NCBI GenBank assembly: GCA_014237465.1
Contig: JABZFM010000033.1
Coordinates: forward strand, 98,049-162,048
Length of the DNA: 64,000 bases
Reading direction: 5' to 3'
Origin: Desulfobacteraceae bacterium
Lineage (GTDB): Bacteria > Desulfobacterota > Desulfobacteria > Desulfobacterales > Desulfosalsimonadaceae
The notes under the pieces were generated by a model. That model was given only the letters and a program-made list of their open reading frames with translations, was not told where the DNA came from and made no database searches. The first letter of the stretch is position 1; every line of letters begins with the position of its first letter. Of the stretch, positions 53,371-62,053 are shown one piece after another. The translations under genes and the position numbers were made by a program.

Positions 53371-53534
53371 GATCGAAAAATTCCGACGGCAAAGTATAAA
53401 AGTTCACCATTCTTATAAAATTGGCAATGCGCGCAAATCCTGAGGAACGAGGCGTACGAATGTACGTTGAGTGACGAAGGATGCAGCGGAACCCAAAGCT
53501 AAAATAGAAGATGGACTTTTTACGAAGCCGTCAT
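53371..53534. repeat. structured intergenic element, copy 12, inside the fab cluster
   Basis: Right end GGACTTTTTACGAAGCCGTC, left end degenerate. GCGCAAATCCTGAGG on the left and GAAGGATGCAGCGG on the right give the inner stem; apical hairpin CGTACGAATGTACG (GTAC-gaat-GTAC). Overlaps the stop codon of the enoyl reductase gene. Confidence 0.88.
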
Positions 53535-54469
53535 GCGATTCTCTCTCCGCCGTCTGCACATATCAGCGCGCCATTGATCCATGCCGCTTCATCCATACAT
53601 AGAAGAAATATTACATTTGCCACATCTACAGGCGTTGTCAGACGCCCAAAAGGATTTCGCAAGGCTGCGTTTGCTTTGATATGCCGGTTCCCAGGAATCG
53701 CTTGCAGGGCGGCAGTATCGGTCACCCCAGCCTGAATCACATTTGACCGAATACCGTAAGGGGCAAACTCAACCGCCATGGCCCGGGAAACCGATTCCAG
53801 GACGGCTTTTGCCGCTGCGACCGCCGCATACCCTCTCCATGCCACAGAGTTTCCTTCACTGGTCAGACTGAGCACCCGCGCGTCATCTGCAAAAAATTTC
53901 CGATGAAATATATCCTGCACCCATTCCACAATATTGGACCCCATGGCATGTATGGTGCGGGAAAAATCATCTTCTTCAAGGAATTGCCGGTTGTTGTATT
54001 CAGGCGGATCAACCAGCGTATACAGAGATTCAGAGCCGTCTTCAAACCCCTTTTGCACAATCTGCTCGATGACTTCCGCAGATATTTCAGTCTCTTTAGC
54101 GATTTTTTCCCGGGTGGACTTTGGAGTGCCGGAAGCATGATATGGAGCCAGTAATTTAAGGTTCCCGAATGCAACGGCATGCAACACCATCCGGACCTTC
54201 CCTGTATCTCCAAGTTCATCTTTAAGCATATCAAGTACTTTTGTTCTGCCGTCTGCTGAAAGTGCGTCCAGGTTAAGGGTTAAAACGTTAACACCGGTCG
54301 ACTTTAATTTCTCAAATTCGGGCGTAATCCGGGACATGGCGCCGCGCCGGTCCCGGTGCACGATGCAGAGATTCATGCCATGTTTGGCCAGCTTTTCCGC
54401 TGTCGCCAGGCCAAATCCGCTGGATCCGCCGATAATAATCGCCCAAAAATCAGAGTTAAATTGTATCAT
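53531..54469 (-). CDS. enoyl-ACP reductase-like SDR with insertion
   Basis: 312 aa. The active-site pattern is Y-x6-K (Tyr214..Lys221 in RGYAAVAAAKAVLES), which marks FabI/FabL-type enoyl reductases rather than FabG (Y-x3-K). The N-terminal IIIGGSSGFGLATAEKLA, HAVAFGNLKLL (FabI has HSIAFA) and IRSNVIQAGVTDTAALQAIPG support it. Residues about 108-172 form an extra 60-residue insertion absent from FabI (262 aa). It would complete the reduction cycle, giving a saturated chain. Nine bases after the FabD-like gene. Confidence 0.8.
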   Translation of the reverse strand: MIQFNSDFWAIIIGGSSGFGLATAEKLAKHGMNLCIVHRDRRGAMSRITPEFEKLKSTGVNVLTLNLDALSADGRTKVLDMLKDELGDTGKVRMVLHAVAFGNLKLLAPYHASGTPKSTREKIAKETEISAEVIEQIVQKGFEDGSESLYTLVDPPEYNNRQFLEEDDFSRTIHAMGSNIVEWVQDIFHRKFFADDARVLSLTSEGNSVAWRGYAAVAAAKAVLESVSRAMAVEFAPYGIRSNVIQAGVTDTAALQAIPGNRHIKANAALRNPFGRLTTPVDVANVIFLLCMDEAAWINGALICADGGERIA

Positions 54470-54478
54470 CGTTTTTCC

Positions 54479-55441
54479 TTATGCAAATGCACGTTTTGCA
54501 GCTGAAAGGGTGGTGATGGACTGGCATGTGATGCCGATACTCCTGAAAAAATTTCTTAAGGGTCGATTCGGGCCGATCTCATATATCAGCTCAGCTTTTT
54601 CAACCAAAGCCTGCATATTGTCCCGCCAGTTTACTGAATTGCTGATCTGGGACACCAGTTGTTCAATAATATTTTCCGTATCGTTTGAGTGAAACCCGCC
54701 GGTAACATTCGATGTGACCCTGGCGGCATTTTCAGGATTCAGCTTTTCAGAAAAAGCGTTCAATACGTCCCTGAAAGTATCCCTGATGGTATTCATAAAG
54801 CGGCTGTGAAACGGCGCACTGACATTTAAAGGGACAAACCGGATGGACTGATCTGTCTGGCCTGTCTGATCGCTGGTGGTGACGCACATATGCTGGAGGC
54901 GCTCTTCAGCAGCATCCATGCTGTCGGCCTGTCCGCTGATGACTATTTGATCGGCTGAATTGATGTTGGCAACATCTAAGGGTAACCCGTCTAAGGTGTT
55001 ACGAATCACGGCGGGATCCAGGCCTTGGGCAATAACCGCCGCCATTGCGCCGGTGCCGGGGGGAGTTGCCTGCTGCATCAGTTGTCCCCGGGTTTGAACC
55101 GCGCAAAGCGCTTCGGAAAACGGCATGGCATCTGCGGCAACCAGGGCGGTGTATTCCCCCAGGCTGTGTCCCCCGAAATAATCCGGCGTAAACTTATATA
55201 ATGACTGAATTCCCCGAAGCATGGCGATTTCCGTGGTAAGAATGCACGGCTGGGCAAATTCGGTCAGGTTGATTTTTTCATCATCACCAAAACAAAGCGC
55301 TGCAACATCCCACCCCAGGGCTTGCGAAGCTTCCGCATATGTTTCCCGGCTTTGTCTGATATTGTCGTAAAAATCCTTCCCCATACCGGGTTTTTGTGTT
55401 CCCTGACCGGGAAAAACAACTGCTGTTTTGTTTTTGCTCAT
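54479..55441 (-). CDS. FabD-like malonyl-CoA:ACP transacylase
   Basis: 320 aa from the ATG at 55441 (or 55444), with AAGGAG upstream; the reading from 55504 is too long. Seen: FPGQGTQKPGMGKD, catalytic Ser in GGHSLGEYTAL, the Arg in QTRGQLMQ, and His in SAPFHSRFM. Loads malonyl units on the ACP. First gene of the cluster. Confidence 0.92.
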   Translation of the reverse strand: MSKNKTAVVFPGQGTQKPGMGKDFYDNIRQSRETYAEASQALGWDVAALCFGDDEKINLTEFAQPCILTTEIAMLRGIQSLYKFTPDYFGGHSLGEYTALVAADAMPFSEALCAVQTRGQLMQQATPPGTGAMAAVIAQGLDPAVIRNTLDGLPLDVANINSADQIVISGQADSMDAAEERLQHMCVTTSDQTGQTDQSIRFVPLNVSAPFHSRFMNTIRDTFRDVLNAFSEKLNPENAARVTSNVTGGFHSNDTENIIEQLVSQISNSVNWRDNMQALVEKAELIYEIGPNRPLRNFFRSIGITCQSITTLSAAKRAFA

Positions 55442-55444
55442 CAT

Positions 55445-56047
55445 TATCTCCTTGGGCCTCCCTGGGTTCTTGCAAAATTCTTTATGAAACCGGCAGTTAA
55501 ACATAAAAATTATTATGAACCCGCCGTCATTCCCGCGAAGGCGGGAATCCAGTTTTTTCAGAATATTAAATAAATATCGGTTTTCTGCTATACTTTGAAT
55601 GAAGCCGATATTTCGTGCTGGGTTAATAATGCTTCTTTAATATTTAAAAGCGTAATATAAAACTCCAACCGCACAATGCAATACCAAACTATTTAGTATT
55701 GTATTATGATACTTAACGTATTGATCATATGCTTGTCGCCAAAACGACCTGTATATTGAGTTAAAATTGTCACTGCTCCTTTCGGTAGTTTGAAAACAAA
55801 TTGATGATTCTGTATCATTTCAATTAGCATGCCAAATATGATTTTATTTTTTAAACTATTGATTTATTCCGACTTACTAATTTTTTTAATTTAATCCGTA
55901 TCAACACGATCTCAAGGGATAATCATTTTATGTACAGGGGTTGTACATGGGGTGAGTATTTTTTACGAGATCATCAATTATTGAATCAAAGGTATTAAAA
56001 CAAAGAAAACACGTTGACAATATGTCAAACTTGACATATTTTTAAAC
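55445..56047. other. 600-bp region between the fab cluster and the accessory island
   Basis: Holds the hairpin TTCCCGCGAAGGCGGGAA (55530-55547, same core as at 20853), then about 430 bp of AT-rich sequence with no credible ORF, a GTACAGGGGTTGTAC palindrome near 55932, and the operator of the toxin-antitoxin unit. Promoters of both flanking units lie here. Composition changes from the cluster toward AT-rich. Confidence 0.5.
56019..56040. promoter_or_regulatory. perfect inverted-repeat operator of the toxin-antitoxin unit
   Basis: AATATGTCAA and TTGACATATT, 10-bp arms with a 2-base spacer AC. It ends 7 bases before the toxin ATG. TTGACA at 56014-56019 may be a -35 box. Such sites are usually bound by the XRE antitoxin for autoregulation. 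Confidence 0.8.
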
Positions 56048-56397
56048 ATGAGCCCGAATGACAAACCGCTAATATGGATGCACGGAGAAATCACAACACC
56101 ACCATTTTCTGAACATGCCAGGATTGAAGCCGGATATTTGTTGTGCGCCAACTCCAAAAAGGAATGACCTTATTTCTACCTCAATCAAGACCGATGCCAT
56201 CCATTGGAACAAACTGTCATGAATTAAGAATAAATGATGAAAACCTCACATGGAGAATCATATACAAAATATATGCTGATACAATTCTGATTCTTGAAGT
56301 TTTTGAGAAAAAAACAAGCAAAACACCAAAATCAATTATCGACACCTGCAAACAAAGAATCAAGCGTTACAATGCAGATGTCAAAGGAGATAATTAA
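56048..56397 (+). pseudogene. HigB/Gp49-like toxin, frameshifted
   Basis: ATG 56048 begins MSPNDKPLIWMHGEITTPPF and continues SEHARIEAGYLL, then this frame stops at 56156. The next frame goes on as RQLQKGMTLFLPQSRPMPSIG, CHELRINDENLTWRIIYKI and ILEVFEKKTSKTPK to 56397. Removing two bases (TG) in the TTGTTGTG at 56138-56145 would join them into a 115-aa RelE-fold toxin of the phage Gp49/HigB type, an mRNA-cleaving family. The antitoxin follows directly. It is broken as read; a programmed or sequencing frameshift is the alternative. Confidence 0.85.
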
Positions 56398-56398
56398 A

Positions 56399-56707
56399 AT
56401 GGATAAAAAGAAAAAAAAGGTATTAGAATCAAAAGGCTATAGAGTTGGTTCCGCTGAAAATTTTCTGGGACTTAGCAAGGAAGAATCAGAATATATCGAA
56501 CTCAAACTGGCACTCAGCCAAGCGCTTTCCGAACAGCGCAAACAAAAAAAATTAACTCAGATTCAATTAGCAAAAATGCTTAACTCAAGCCAGTCAAGAG
56601 TGGCAAAAATGGAAAAAGGAGACCCAACCGTTTCATTGGATCTTTTGATCAAATCATTGCTGGCAGTGGGAGCAACCAAAAAAAATATCGCCGAAGCAAT
56701 CAACTAA
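56399..56707 (+). CDS. XRE-family antitoxin (HigA type)
   Basis: 102 aa from ATG 56399 with AAAGGAG upstream, one base after the toxin stop codon; the frame opens 105 bases earlier, inside the toxin. The helix-turn-helix is QRKQKKLTQIQLAKMLNSSQSRVAKMEKGDPTVSLDLLIKSL, typical of HigA-type antitoxins that follow Gp49-like toxins. The N-terminal part is lysine-rich. Probably binds the palindrome upstream of the toxin gene. Confidence 0.9.
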   Translation: MDKKKKKVLESKGYRVGSAENFLGLSKEESEYIELKLALSQALSEQRKQKKLTQIQLAKMLNSSQSRVAKMEKGDPTVSLDLLIKSLLAVGATKKNIAEAIN

Positions 56708-56785
56708 ATTAAATACACGACTCGTGACTGTAATTCTATAAAATATATTACCAGACCGACACCAGTCCTCATACCCACAATCAAT

Positions 56786-57217
56786 ATAGCCCTTTCAGGT
56801 GATGCACAGGCTATCCAAAAAATTGTAAAAAGTATTGATAGATTTAGCCTTAAAAAAGGACATCTCGTAAGATACAAGGAAGGTGCTGATAAATTATTGA
56901 ATAAAATTGCTAAAAAAAAATTCTCTACGGAAATATCAATATATTATCAGGATAGATTCAAAAAAAATAAGGACAGACTCTTTGAATTTGTTAATCATGA
57001 CCATGTATCGTGGAATAATAATAATGCGGAAAGGGCAATAAAATTATTGGCAACACACACAAACAGAAAAATTAAATTGTTTAGTGAAAAAAGGATGCGT
57101 GATTATTTAAAGATCATGAGTATATATCAGACATGCGTGTATAACAATGTTAGTTTTATGAAATTTCTGATTTCTGAGGAAAGAAATTTCGAGAGATTTT
57201 TTGATAATTACTTTTAG
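56786..57217 (+). pseudogene. IS66-type transposase C-terminal remnant
   Basis: A frame open from the antitoxin stop reads GDAQAIQKIVKSIDRFSLKKG, then YYQDRFKKNKDRLFEFVNHD, VSWNNNNAERAIKLLATH and YLKIMSIYQTCVYNNVSFMKFL. NNNNAERAI is the final acidic-residue motif of IS66-like DDE transposases. The N-terminal and central parts are missing, so it is a fragment; an ATG/TTG-started piece of 106 codons runs from 56897. It marks an old insertion between the toxin-antitoxin pair and the defence-like genes. Confidence 0.7.
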
Positions 57218-57792
57218 AATTCGCATCGCATACAAATGGCTTAAGCATTTAATACATTTAAAATACAATTAGTTAAAATTCAACAAATCTTAAACCTATA
57301 GCAATTATGACTTTAGAGAAAAAGCCGTCAAGAAAGCCGCCACAGGCAAAACAGGCAGAAGATCAAATCTTTACTATTACAGACGTATTACCGACTTCGT
57401 CCGGAATCAGTGGCCGAGATCAATCGGAAGCGGTGGCCGGAATCATCCGGAATATGCACGCAGGATTAACGTAAGATAAAAAAGTTGAAATGCAGCATAC
57501 CTGAAGTTTTTTCTGGGTTTTTCCAACCCCAACATATAGATATTTGTATTGGGCTAAGTTGGCAAGGATAGCTATTGTATTCTCCGGTGGTGGTTAAATT
57601 TCAATGGTGAGCACTTCTTCTACTGAATCTATTTTCTGAAAATATTCTCGAATCACATTTTTTTAGAACCTGCGTTTTGGTGAAGAAATCACAAAACTTT
57701 GCTTTTATCTCAGAGCAATTTATGAAACCCACAATTCAAGATGTGTGACTCTCTTATGCCCTCAATGAAAGGGATAAATAGCCTGCAATGTT
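57218..57792. other. intergenic region with left copy of a direct repeat
   Basis: 575 bp. Contains the left direct repeat at 57289-57341 and a 55-codon reading (57307-57474, MTLEKKPSRKPPQ..) whose second half encodes tandem CGGAATC-GTGGCCG-like motifs (57400-57452), a sequence style I associate with ends of IS21-type elements. No supported gene. Confidence 0.5.
57289..57341. repeat. direct repeat flanking the defence-like genes, left copy
   Basis: CTTAAACCTATAGCAATTAT followed by GACTTTAGAGAAAAAGCCGT and CAAGAAAGCCGCC. The right copy at 62613-62665 matches at most positions and in the same orientation. Each begins a short reading starting MTLEKKPS or MSLEQKPS. Confidence 0.75.
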
Positions 57793-59472
57793 TTAGTTTT
57801 CATATCCTGTCTTGGTGAATAACCATATAATGATACCCACAAAAAAAACGATTAAACTAGCAATTCCAAACGCTATAATTGGGACAGAAATATTGCTAAG
57901 TCCTGGCCAAGCAGCAATCAAAAATGGACGAATTACAAAGTCGGCCAAGCCTGAAGCGCCCACAACGCCAAAAACGAATGTTATCAATCGATCCATTCGG
58001 TTTCGGCTCCTATCGGATCTGTATCTCAACTCATCGAGGTACCAACGGGCCGTTTCTTTTCCAGAAGGCACAAGTTTTAAAGTGCCAAATGCTTCCATCA
58101 AGTACGCAAGTGCATCTGAGATTTCTCCAGCCTGGCTGCTATGGTGAATCAAATCCTCAGTAAAAGCTAAGGTCTTATAAGCTTCCTTGAGGTGATCTCC
58201 AGAGGGAGGCGATTTGGCCCATGCGCATGCGCGAACAGTGCACATATTGTGGTACTCGATGTGTTCAGTCCTAGCCTGATTCTGCATAATTTTAGCCCTT
58301 ATATTAGGATCATCCCAAACATTATCAGGTTCGTCATCCGGACGTAGCCATGTCCAGAGAAGCAAAGCACGATTACCGTGAAAGCACTGATCTTCGAAGG
58401 GCCGAAGGTCTGGAGGAAGTTCTGTTGGATTCTCAATTTCTGCAGACCGCATCAGTATTTTTGACAGCGATGGGGTGAAACGAGATAGCAGCTCACTCTT
58501 TGTTGTGGGTTGGTCGCTAAAACGCATCAGGGAAATTGAGGGTCGTCCTTGCCAAATCAAGGATAGTCCTTCTCTCAATTTTCGCTTATCTTGAGTATGA
58601 ACAATAAGTCCTAACATCGCATTTGTATATTGAGACCTGCATAGCTCAAATGTAGATTCCCAAGAGTTCTGGTTCTTTGAACCAACAATTTCGTGCAGAA
58701 TCCATTCCTCATTACAAATATCAAAAAGCTTTCCTTGTTCGTTTAAAGCTTTGTTGAGAGTTTCCTGACTCTCCTTTCTCATCTTTTTCACTAATCGATT
58801 TGTCTTGCGGCTTCTGAAATCAACCCCAGCGATGGACATCTCGTCTTGAAACGCGTTTGGTATCAATTCTTCTGCATCACGCCTTTGGATCCTGGAATCC
58901 GTCCATATTCTTTTAAAATAAAATTGGAAAAGATTAACAATGTTCGATATGAAATCGTTCTCGTCAATACCATCCCAAGTGGTATCAAGCTGAAAGCTTA
59001 GGATGGCGATTCCATCAGCGAAAATCTTCACAGAGACGAATAAGGGTAAAGTAAAATCATCTGATTCTAAAACTATCGGCGGTAATGAAGCTCGCAAGTA
59101 AGGTGCACTTTGTCTCACATCTGGGCCTTCAATACGTTCCTCATGGAAAGACACTTCCATTGCAAGGGACAGATCAGTGATAGCAGCTTCAGGAACTTTA
59201 GGACTGAATTGAACATGCCATTCCGAGTCCCATTGCCGGCCCTTTGGTTGAATCCAATCAAGTTGCAATTTCTCGTTCGTATCGGTGTAGAGAAATTTAA
59301 AATCCGAGAAAAAAACGGTCCTTGTTATCCCATTTTTCACTAGGTTCTTGGCCGTCCCTACGAGGTCAATGTAGGGCGCTTCAAATCCTATGGTGTAATT
59401 ATAAAATACGTTGGCTTGGTCAACCCGCAGGCTTGACTTTGATCTTTCAGGATTATCGTTATTATCCATCAT
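57793..59472 (-). CDS. C-terminally membrane-anchored protein of unknown function, candidate defence effector
   Basis: 559 aa, start at 59472 (MMDNNDNPERS). The first 490 residues are soluble: a beta-rich part up to about residue 170 (FFSDFKFLYTDTNEKLQLDWI; PLFVSVKIFADGIAILSFQLD) and a helical part with RYRSDRSRNRMDRL just before the membrane. Two membrane segments close the protein (FVFGVVGASGLADFVIRPFLI and VPIIAFGIASLIVFFVGIIIWLF). The sensor-plus-helical-hairpin arrangement is common in abortive-infection effectors, but I recognise no family. G+C is clearly higher than in the 817-aa gene upstream, with which it probably shares a transcript (127-bp gap). Confidence 0.55.
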   Translation of the reverse strand: MMDNNDNPERSKSSLRVDQANVFYNYTIGFEAPYIDLVGTAKNLVKNGITRTVFFSDFKFLYTDTNEKLQLDWIQPKGRQWDSEWHVQFSPKVPEAAITDLSLAMEVSFHEERIEGPDVRQSAPYLRASLPPIVLESDDFTLPLFVSVKIFADGIAILSFQLDTTWDGIDENDFISNIVNLFQFYFKRIWTDSRIQRRDAEELIPNAFQDEMSIAGVDFRSRKTNRLVKKMRKESQETLNKALNEQGKLFDICNEEWILHEIVGSKNQNSWESTFELCRSQYTNAMLGLIVHTQDKRKLREGLSLIWQGRPSISLMRFSDQPTTKSELLSRFTPSLSKILMRSAEIENPTELPPDLRPFEDQCFHGNRALLLWTWLRPDDEPDNVWDDPNIRAKIMQNQARTEHIEYHNMCTVRACAWAKSPPSGDHLKEAYKTLAFTEDLIHHSSQAGEISDALAYLMEAFGTLKLVPSGKETARWYLDELRYRSDRSRNRMDRLITFVFGVVGASGLADFVIRPFLIAAWPGLSNISVPIIAFGIASLIVFFVGIIIWLFTKTGYEN

Positions 59473-59599
59473 GTTAAAACTCCAGTAAAAGATGATCCCC
59501 TGCCAAACGATTTGCTGAAAGTCCTAAATTCCAATATGTGAAATTGGCAGATGATAATTTGAAAAATTGTCCTGTATAGATCGCTCATCACTTATAAGC

Positions 59600-62053
59600 C
59601 TACTTTAAAAAATTTGAAGGCTGAATCATATAATCTCGAGGCTTCAAAAAAATAACGTCCATACCAAAAGAAGATAACTTTCTCCTTAGTTTTTCAGTGT
59701 GCTCAATTGCTCTTTCATATGGACCTTCAAAAGCATAAAAGATTATTCTATCGGGTCTTATCATGCATGCTATCTCTTCCATCTTGTCAAAATCTGATTG
59801 ATTAAATAATTTTGCCGAATTTTTAACCTCGCCAATTATAAAATGTCCATCGCTAACGCATATTATGTCTAATTCAGCAAATGAACTGTGACTTCTATTT
59901 CTTTTAAATAGCTCTATGTTTGGTAAAAATATGAAAGATGATTTACTTTCATCCAAGATTTGTCCTAAACATAAAAGAGTTGGCATTACCCCTTGGAAAA
60001 GGATGGTTTTTTTTATCAGTTCATTCACTCTGTAAAACCAACGTATTTCAACTGGAAACTTAAACTCCCTATGACAGCCGCTGCATTTAAGCTCGGTATT
60101 AATCTCATTTAAATTATACCAATTTTTGTAGCCACAATACTGACATTTAGGTTTTATTCCCTGAAAAATAATATTTGAATTAAGGAGGTCTTGTAAAGTT
60201 TCCTTTAACTCTGATTTTAAACTTTCATCCGAGTATTGAAATTCATCTATATCTTTGGAATAATTTAAGAAAGCCTCGTAATTTTTTTTGGCCAATTCAA
60301 ACATTCCATCAAAATCAATCTCTCTTTCAAATTGTTCTTCACGCATAAGATTTCGTAAATATAATGCTAAATTATTGGAGGTTTTCTCAATTTTTTTTTG
60401 AGGATTTTGCACTACTATTTGCAAAGCCTTTTTTATTTTTCCTTCCAATTGAGATAATTGATTATTTTCTTTTTGATAATTTATATTGCTAAAATATTTA
60501 AATAAATCTCTCCAAAATTTATTGCTAAAACAACAGTATGCCCCCATAAGATTGGGAAATAAATCAAGAACACCAGATAGATATTGCCCTTTATCAGCTA
60601 TCCTAAACTCGCTTATTTCTGATTTTTTTATTTTTCTGACATCATTACGATAAGTGCAAGCACCGTAAGGTGAAGTTAGTTTGTAAAAAATGCTCTCATC
60701 ATTTGGAATTTCAATTTTAAGATTTTTTTCATTCGATTTAACAATAAAAGAAATAGAACCATGCCTGTTTATTCGTGAAGGTCTACGATTAAATATGGAA
60801 GAAACGTTTCTCCTTTTTGGGAGATCATACCAAAGGCCATTTTTATAAGAGATAGAAACATCCAAAACCCAGTCACGAGAATAAATTGCTGAACAATTTT
60901 CAATTGATACTGGGCCTACATTGGGAATGAGGACAGTTGAATCACTAAATTTTTTTATTTCTCCTATATTTTTATTTATGGGTTCGGGTTTCCTGATTTT
61001 GATCTGAGGAAATTTGAAGTTTTCTTTGGAGCAACCAATAACAATATTAAAATAAGTGTCTTTTTTAAAAATCTCAGCAATTTCATTCAACTCATTATTT
61101 GTGTGAGTGGCTGATATAATACGTATTATTTTTTGTTTACCATCATATCTGTGAATATTATTTTCGATTAAAGTTTTAATGGAACAAAGAACCTGATCAT
61201 CATCTAAAAGTTTTTTTGGAACATAAATTTGAGAAAAAGATCTTTTTGGCAAATCTTCTATGATATGGATTCTATTCCATAAATAAAGATATGTTAAATT
61301 GCTGTCCCCAATTCCAATTACAAAGTCTTTATCGCTTTCATCATAAGCAATTGAGGTTGGAGGTTTTGGGATTCCAGCCAACTCCATTGGGAAAATTAGA
61401 TTGGTTTTACCGTTAATTCTATCAATTGTATCTTTAAGGTTAACTCCAACTTTAATTTCATGGGCATCTATTTCTTTGTAGATATCATTTAATTCAATTC
61501 TATATTCTAAGTCATTTCGTTTTTTATAAATTTTTAACAAGTTCCTTAGATAACCAAAGTTTCTCAAAATAAAGGAAAAATTTTTATTATCACTATTCAT
61601 TTGAAATACTGATAATTGACTTCTTGTTGAATAAAAAGGTGGCTTAAATAGATTAGGCATTTCTTTTATTAAAAAATCATTAGGCAGAGGATTACCCAAA
61701 TTGATTGCCAATCTCATCGAATCTTGTCCTTCGATAGAATCATCAACATAAAAACCGATGGGTGAAATCAAGCGATCAATTTTATCCACAATTATGTCAT
61801 CTAACTTAACAAATGAAATAATTATATCAGGATCAATGTACTCCAAAAGATTCAGGAAGGAATGAGTAATATTCGAACCATCACAGGGAAGAATTGGGAA
61901 GTATCTCCCCCCCCAGTTTTCAAGGCTAAACTCTACAATACTATTAAGTAGCTTTTCTGAACAACTTTCATAGTCAATCAAAAAAGCGATCTTAAGAGGT
62001 CTATATTTGTAAATAATCGAATGAGATTTATTGTTAAAATTAAAATTACCCAT
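59600..62053 (-). CDS. Zn-ribbon and PD-(D/E)xK-like protein of unknown function, candidate defence gene
   Basis: 817 aa, very AT-rich. N-terminal segment KIAFLIDYESCSEKLLNSIV, then ENWGGRYFPILPCDGSNI and EYIDPDIIISFVKLDDI looks like an alpha/beta domain. The C-terminal 230 residues hold a four-cysteine ribbon, PKCQYCGYKN and LKCSGCHREF, followed by SSFAELDIICVSDGHFIIGEVKNSAKLF (split: AELDIICVSDG and FIIGEVKNS), the D..E-x-K core of a PD-(D/E)xK nuclease, and DRIIFYAFEGPYERAIEH. So a targeting part plus a nuclease-like end. No homologue of a named system identified by eye. First gene of the pair. Confidence 0.6.
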   Translation of the reverse strand: MGNFNFNNKSHSIIYKYRPLKIAFLIDYESCSEKLLNSIVEFSLENWGGRYFPILPCDGSNITHSFLNLLEYIDPDIIISFVKLDDIIVDKIDRLISPIGFYVDDSIEGQDSMRLAINLGNPLPNDFLIKEMPNLFKPPFYSTRSQLSVFQMNSDNKNFSFILRNFGYLRNLLKIYKKRNDLEYRIELNDIYKEIDAHEIKVGVNLKDTIDRINGKTNLIFPMELAGIPKPPTSIAYDESDKDFVIGIGDSNLTYLYLWNRIHIIEDLPKRSFSQIYVPKKLLDDDQVLCSIKTLIENNIHRYDGKQKIIRIISATHTNNELNEIAEIFKKDTYFNIVIGCSKENFKFPQIKIRKPEPINKNIGEIKKFSDSTVLIPNVGPVSIENCSAIYSRDWVLDVSISYKNGLWYDLPKRRNVSSIFNRRPSRINRHGSISFIVKSNEKNLKIEIPNDESIFYKLTSPYGACTYRNDVRKIKKSEISEFRIADKGQYLSGVLDLFPNLMGAYCCFSNKFWRDLFKYFSNINYQKENNQLSQLEGKIKKALQIVVQNPQKKIEKTSNNLALYLRNLMREEQFEREIDFDGMFELAKKNYEAFLNYSKDIDEFQYSDESLKSELKETLQDLLNSNIIFQGIKPKCQYCGYKNWYNLNEINTELKCSGCHREFKFPVEIRWFYRVNELIKKTILFQGVMPTLLCLGQILDESKSSFIFLPNIELFKRNRSHSSFAELDIICVSDGHFIIGEVKNSAKLFNQSDFDKMEEIACMIRPDRIIFYAFEGPYERAIEHTEKLRRKLSSFGMDVIFLKPRDYMIQPSNFLK

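Noticed and set aside
55530..55556. Hairpin followed by TTTTTT read as a terminator
   Set aside because: No plus-strand gene ends here; the core is the dispersed CCCGCCTTCGCGGG palindrome.
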